Of a DNA stretch of 64,000 nucleotides, positions 62,257-64,000 are shown piece after piece. This stretch comes from UBA1783 sp964449115 (GTDB lineage: Bacteria; Bacillota_I; Bacilli_A; Erysipelotrichales; Erysipelotrichaceae). Made by a program: the position numbers and the translations under genes. The notes beneath the pieces were generated by a model. It saw nothing but the letters and a program-made list of their open reading frames with translations. It did no database searches and was not told the DNA's origin. The stretch spans positions 1 to 64,000 of the forward strand of contig CAYUXW010000008.1 of assembly GCA_964449115.1 (NCBI GenBank). Direction: 5' to 3'. Each line of letters begins with the position of its first letter. Position 1 is the stretch's first letter.

Positions 62257-62374
62257 TCAATCCTCAATTACGATTTATCTCATGTTCATGACTTATTTCG
62301 TAATAGCGCTATATGTTTCCGTTGCGCATATATCAATTAGAAAAAATATTACGGGTTTTACACGCAATTAATTA

Positions 62375-62665
62375 TCATTCTCTATCAGGCGTTGAAATAA
62401 ATTCCAATTTTATCTGCATACCTAAACCACGTGCTAATTTTTTTAACATTTTCAAACTTGGATTTCTCGTACCGTTTTCGATTCTGCTAATGTCTGCCTG
62501 TGTAATACCGGTTCTTGCAGACAGTTCTTTTTGGGTAAGATTCTGTTCATTTCTGGCATCAATCATTGCTTGGATAATATCATATTCGAGCTGTAAAGCA
62601 TCATATTCAGCTTTTACTTCTGGATTCTGAAGAATCTTGTTTTTATAATCTCTATAGTTACTCAT
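62375..62665 (-). CDS. HigA-type antitoxin (XRE helix-turn-helix)
   Basis: From the ATG at 62665 (GGAGG upstream) it has 96 residues with an XRE helix-turn-helix: NLTQKELSARTGITQADISRIENGTRNPSLKMLKKLARGLGM. It overlaps the toxin gene's end, toxin first, as in the higBA order. It likely neutralises the toxin and represses the pair. The longer start at 62707 would run through the toxin end and is not supported. Confidence 0.88.
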   Translation of the reverse strand: MSNYRDYKNKILQNPEVKAEYDALQLEYDIIQAMIDARNEQNLTQKELSARTGITQADISRIENGTRNPSLKMLKKLARGLGMQIKLEFISTPDRE

Positions 62666-63011
62666 TGCCATACCTCCGTTCATAATCAGCCTTATAATTT
62701 TGGGCAATTTCTTTCTCGTTTCTTGATATTTTGTCTGTCTTTTTAATAAAACCGTTTGTTAATACTGCTTTTTTTCCTACAATAAAGAAATATAGCACTC
62801 TTGTTATGTTGGAACCATGTTTTGTTCTGAGTTCAAACAATCCTTCTCCAACATATTTGGAATAGGGTTCTCTAAGATTGTGTCCGTTGATTTCCAATAA
62901 ATCAATTGTTCTTAATGTTTTAGCTAACAACTTGGGCTCCAATGAATCAAGAAAGTCTTGAACCGGACATTTTCCGTCTTCTGTATCATAAAAAATAATC
63001 TCGAACATCAT
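62658..63011 (-). CDS. HigB/RelE-type toxin (phage-derived Gp49-like family)
   Basis: From the ATG at 63011 it is about 117 residues: MFEIIFYDTEDGKCPVQDFL at the start, then LREPYSKYVGEGLFELRTKHGSNITRVLYFFIVGKKAVLTNGFIKKT. This is the type II toxin fold of HigB/Gp49-like RNases that act on translating ribosomes. Starts upstream (63083) add a non-homologous tail and are rejected. It precedes the antitoxin by an 8-bp overlap. Confidence 0.88.
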   Translation of the reverse strand: MMFEIIFYDTEDGKCPVQDFLDSLEPKLLAKTLRTIDLLEINGHNLREPYSKYVGEGLFELRTKHGSNITRVLYFFIVGKKAVLTNGFIKKTDKISRNEKEIAQNYKADYERRYGNE

Positions 63012-63083
63012 AATCCCTTTCCCTCTAAAAATATTATATGTCGTATGCAACATATTGTCAATAAGTGAAAAATACCTATCCAC

Positions 63084-63368
63084 GTAATTTTACTTTGTAT
63101 AACTTTAAAATCGTGCAGCAGTATTTTCGCAACGATAATATGATGTATCAGCTCGTTATAAATATTAAAACTCTTTAAAATCTGTTAAAAAAGGTTTCTA
63201 AAATTTCTTTCTCTACATCATTGTTATACACTCCACATGGCTCGATAGGATAGGCTGAATGTCTTTGCTGATTTTACGAGCGTGGGAACATATCCATAGC
63301 CTTTTCCGTTGTTTAGCCGTTTGTGGAAACATATCCATAAAACTGAAAGTTTACTTTCTCTCTATTTA
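63084..63368. other. 285-bp gap without a supported gene
   Basis: AT-rich, with fragmentary reading frames only. A short minus-strand open stretch reads MDMFPQTAKQRKRLWICSH. No RNA gene or terminator is evident. Confidence 0.5.
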
Positions 63369-63873
63369 TCAAATATCTTATCTAATTCAGAAATCATAAT
63401 GTCTGGATTAAACAATGCGTTTCACAATGGAATTTACCTTTGAAACATTTGACTATTGTTGTAGGATAGTATTTCCTAACATATTTAGCAGATTTCTTTG
63501 CAAGCATTTCATTAAAAGTTGTTCCATGAAAGAAATACACCACTGTATTAGGAGTGTTTATGCTCTGGCTCAGTTTAAAATCAGCTATGTCATCTATACT
63601 ATTCCCGACAGTTACATCTGACATATTATCAAGAACTTCCAAAAAATATTCAATATTGTCTTCGGAAATAATAACCTTTGTTGCCTGCTCTACCGTTTTT
63701 TTATCTCGTTGCTGTGATTTATGAGTAATATCAATATAAAATTTCTTCATAAATCCTTTCATCAGTTTGTTATAAGATACCAAAGGCGACCCATCAAAAA
63801 TCACTTTATCAAATGTTAATCTATTATTTTGCCACAACATTGCAGTCAAGACTCCACCCATTGACATTCCATA
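63369..63873 (-). pseudogene. Alpha/beta-hydrolase fragment, truncated and frameshifted
   Basis: Starting at KYGMSMGGVLTAMLW, the nucleophile elbow (G-x-S-x-G) of an alpha/beta hydrolase, the frame lacks the whole N-terminal half, which is replaced by a phage portal gene. Near the 3' end the frame shifts by one base: the long frame ends CLIQTL at 63394, while the other frame continues ALFNPDIMISELDKIFDK and stops at 63369. So the gene is both truncated and frameshifted. Confidence 0.8.
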
Positions 63874-64000
63874 TTTCCATTAACCAAATATACATCTCCT
63901 CCTTGCTCATCGGGGATTGGGTTCAGATCCTCCAGTTCCCTAATATCATTGGCCGAGTACCAACCATTCTGCCTGCCAACCGCATAACCGCTCATTCGTG
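63846..64000 (-). pseudogene. C-terminal fragment of phage portal protein (HK97-like)
   Basis: The minus strand from the right edge reads RMSGYAVGRQNGWYSANDI followed by RELEDLNPIPDEQGGDVYLV and NGNM. This is the characteristic C-terminal end of HK97-type prophage portal proteins. It is GC-richer than its surroundings. Homology ends at about 63870, after which the frame runs into hydrolase sequence and stops at 63846. The upstream part lies outside the window. Confidence 0.85.

Noticed and set aside
62313..62630. 105-codon plus-strand open frame over the antitoxin
   Set aside because: It is antisense to a clear XRE antitoxin gene and has no ribosome site or family resemblance.

Overview
The window is AT-rich, densely coded, low-GC Gram-positive DNA. 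Strong AGGAGG-type ribosome binding sites, TTGACA/TATAAT promoters, hairpin-plus-T-run terminators, an S-box riboswitch and CcpA-like cre sites all point to Bacillota. The mix of gut-type genes (rhamnoside use, ascorbate-type PTS with split transketolase, minimal Suf-like SmsCB, heterodimeric ABC exporters, PadR/DUF2812) fits an anaerobic gut Erysipelotrichia/Coprobacillus-like bacterium. That placement is inference; the genus cannot be read from the sequence.

Bases 1-16,400 form a defence region, all on the minus strand. A type III-A CRISPR-Cas operon (CARF-HEPN RNase, cas10, csm2, csm3, start of csm4) runs off the left edge. Next come a broken ADP-ribosylglycohydrolase, an unusual two-domain protein of unknown function, and a nuclease-helicase of the DUF2075 type. 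After these lies a complete type II-A system: a 30-repeat array, csn2, cas2, cas1, a tracrRNA with its own promoter and terminator, and cas9. The tracrRNA is encoded in the gap between cas9 and cas1, and its promoter overlaps the cas9 stop codon.

Bases 16,500-32,700 are mostly housekeeping and accessory genes: Nudix hydrolase, AzlCD, a membrane M28 peptidase, a brnQ broken by one UGA next to its LysR regulator, an operon of small membrane proteins with a metallophosphoesterase and a prolyl-tRNA editing enzyme, a DMT transporter, PadR-DUF2812, an ArsR-regulated ABC transporter, a MarR-smsC-smsB iron-sulfur operon, and a compact, divergent SAM synthetase under an S-box (SAM-I) riboswitch. Perfect inverted-repeat operators are visible at the padR, arsR, marR and lysR promoters.

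Bases 32,700-43,040 are a rhamnoside catabolic locus: rhamnulokinase, rhamnose isomerase, GH3 glycosidase, GH78 alpha-L-rhamnosidase, a GPH-family sugar symporter and a divergent AraC regulator. Bases 43,000-60,430 hold a large TIR-membrane-propeller protein, glutaminase, a cyclic amidohydrolase divergent from a KdgT-like permease, a PhnA-like zinc-ribbon protein, a heterodimeric ABC exporter, an ascorbate-type PTS followed by split transketolase, and a Na/Pi cotransporter with a PhoU domain.

Bases 60,430-64,000 are a decayed accessory zone. It has a HIRAN-domain protein coupled to an unknown protein, pseudogene fragments (including an AAA ATPase relic), a HigB/HigA-type toxin-antitoxin pair, and an alpha/beta-hydrolase remnant fused to a GC-richer phage portal-protein fragment at the right edge.
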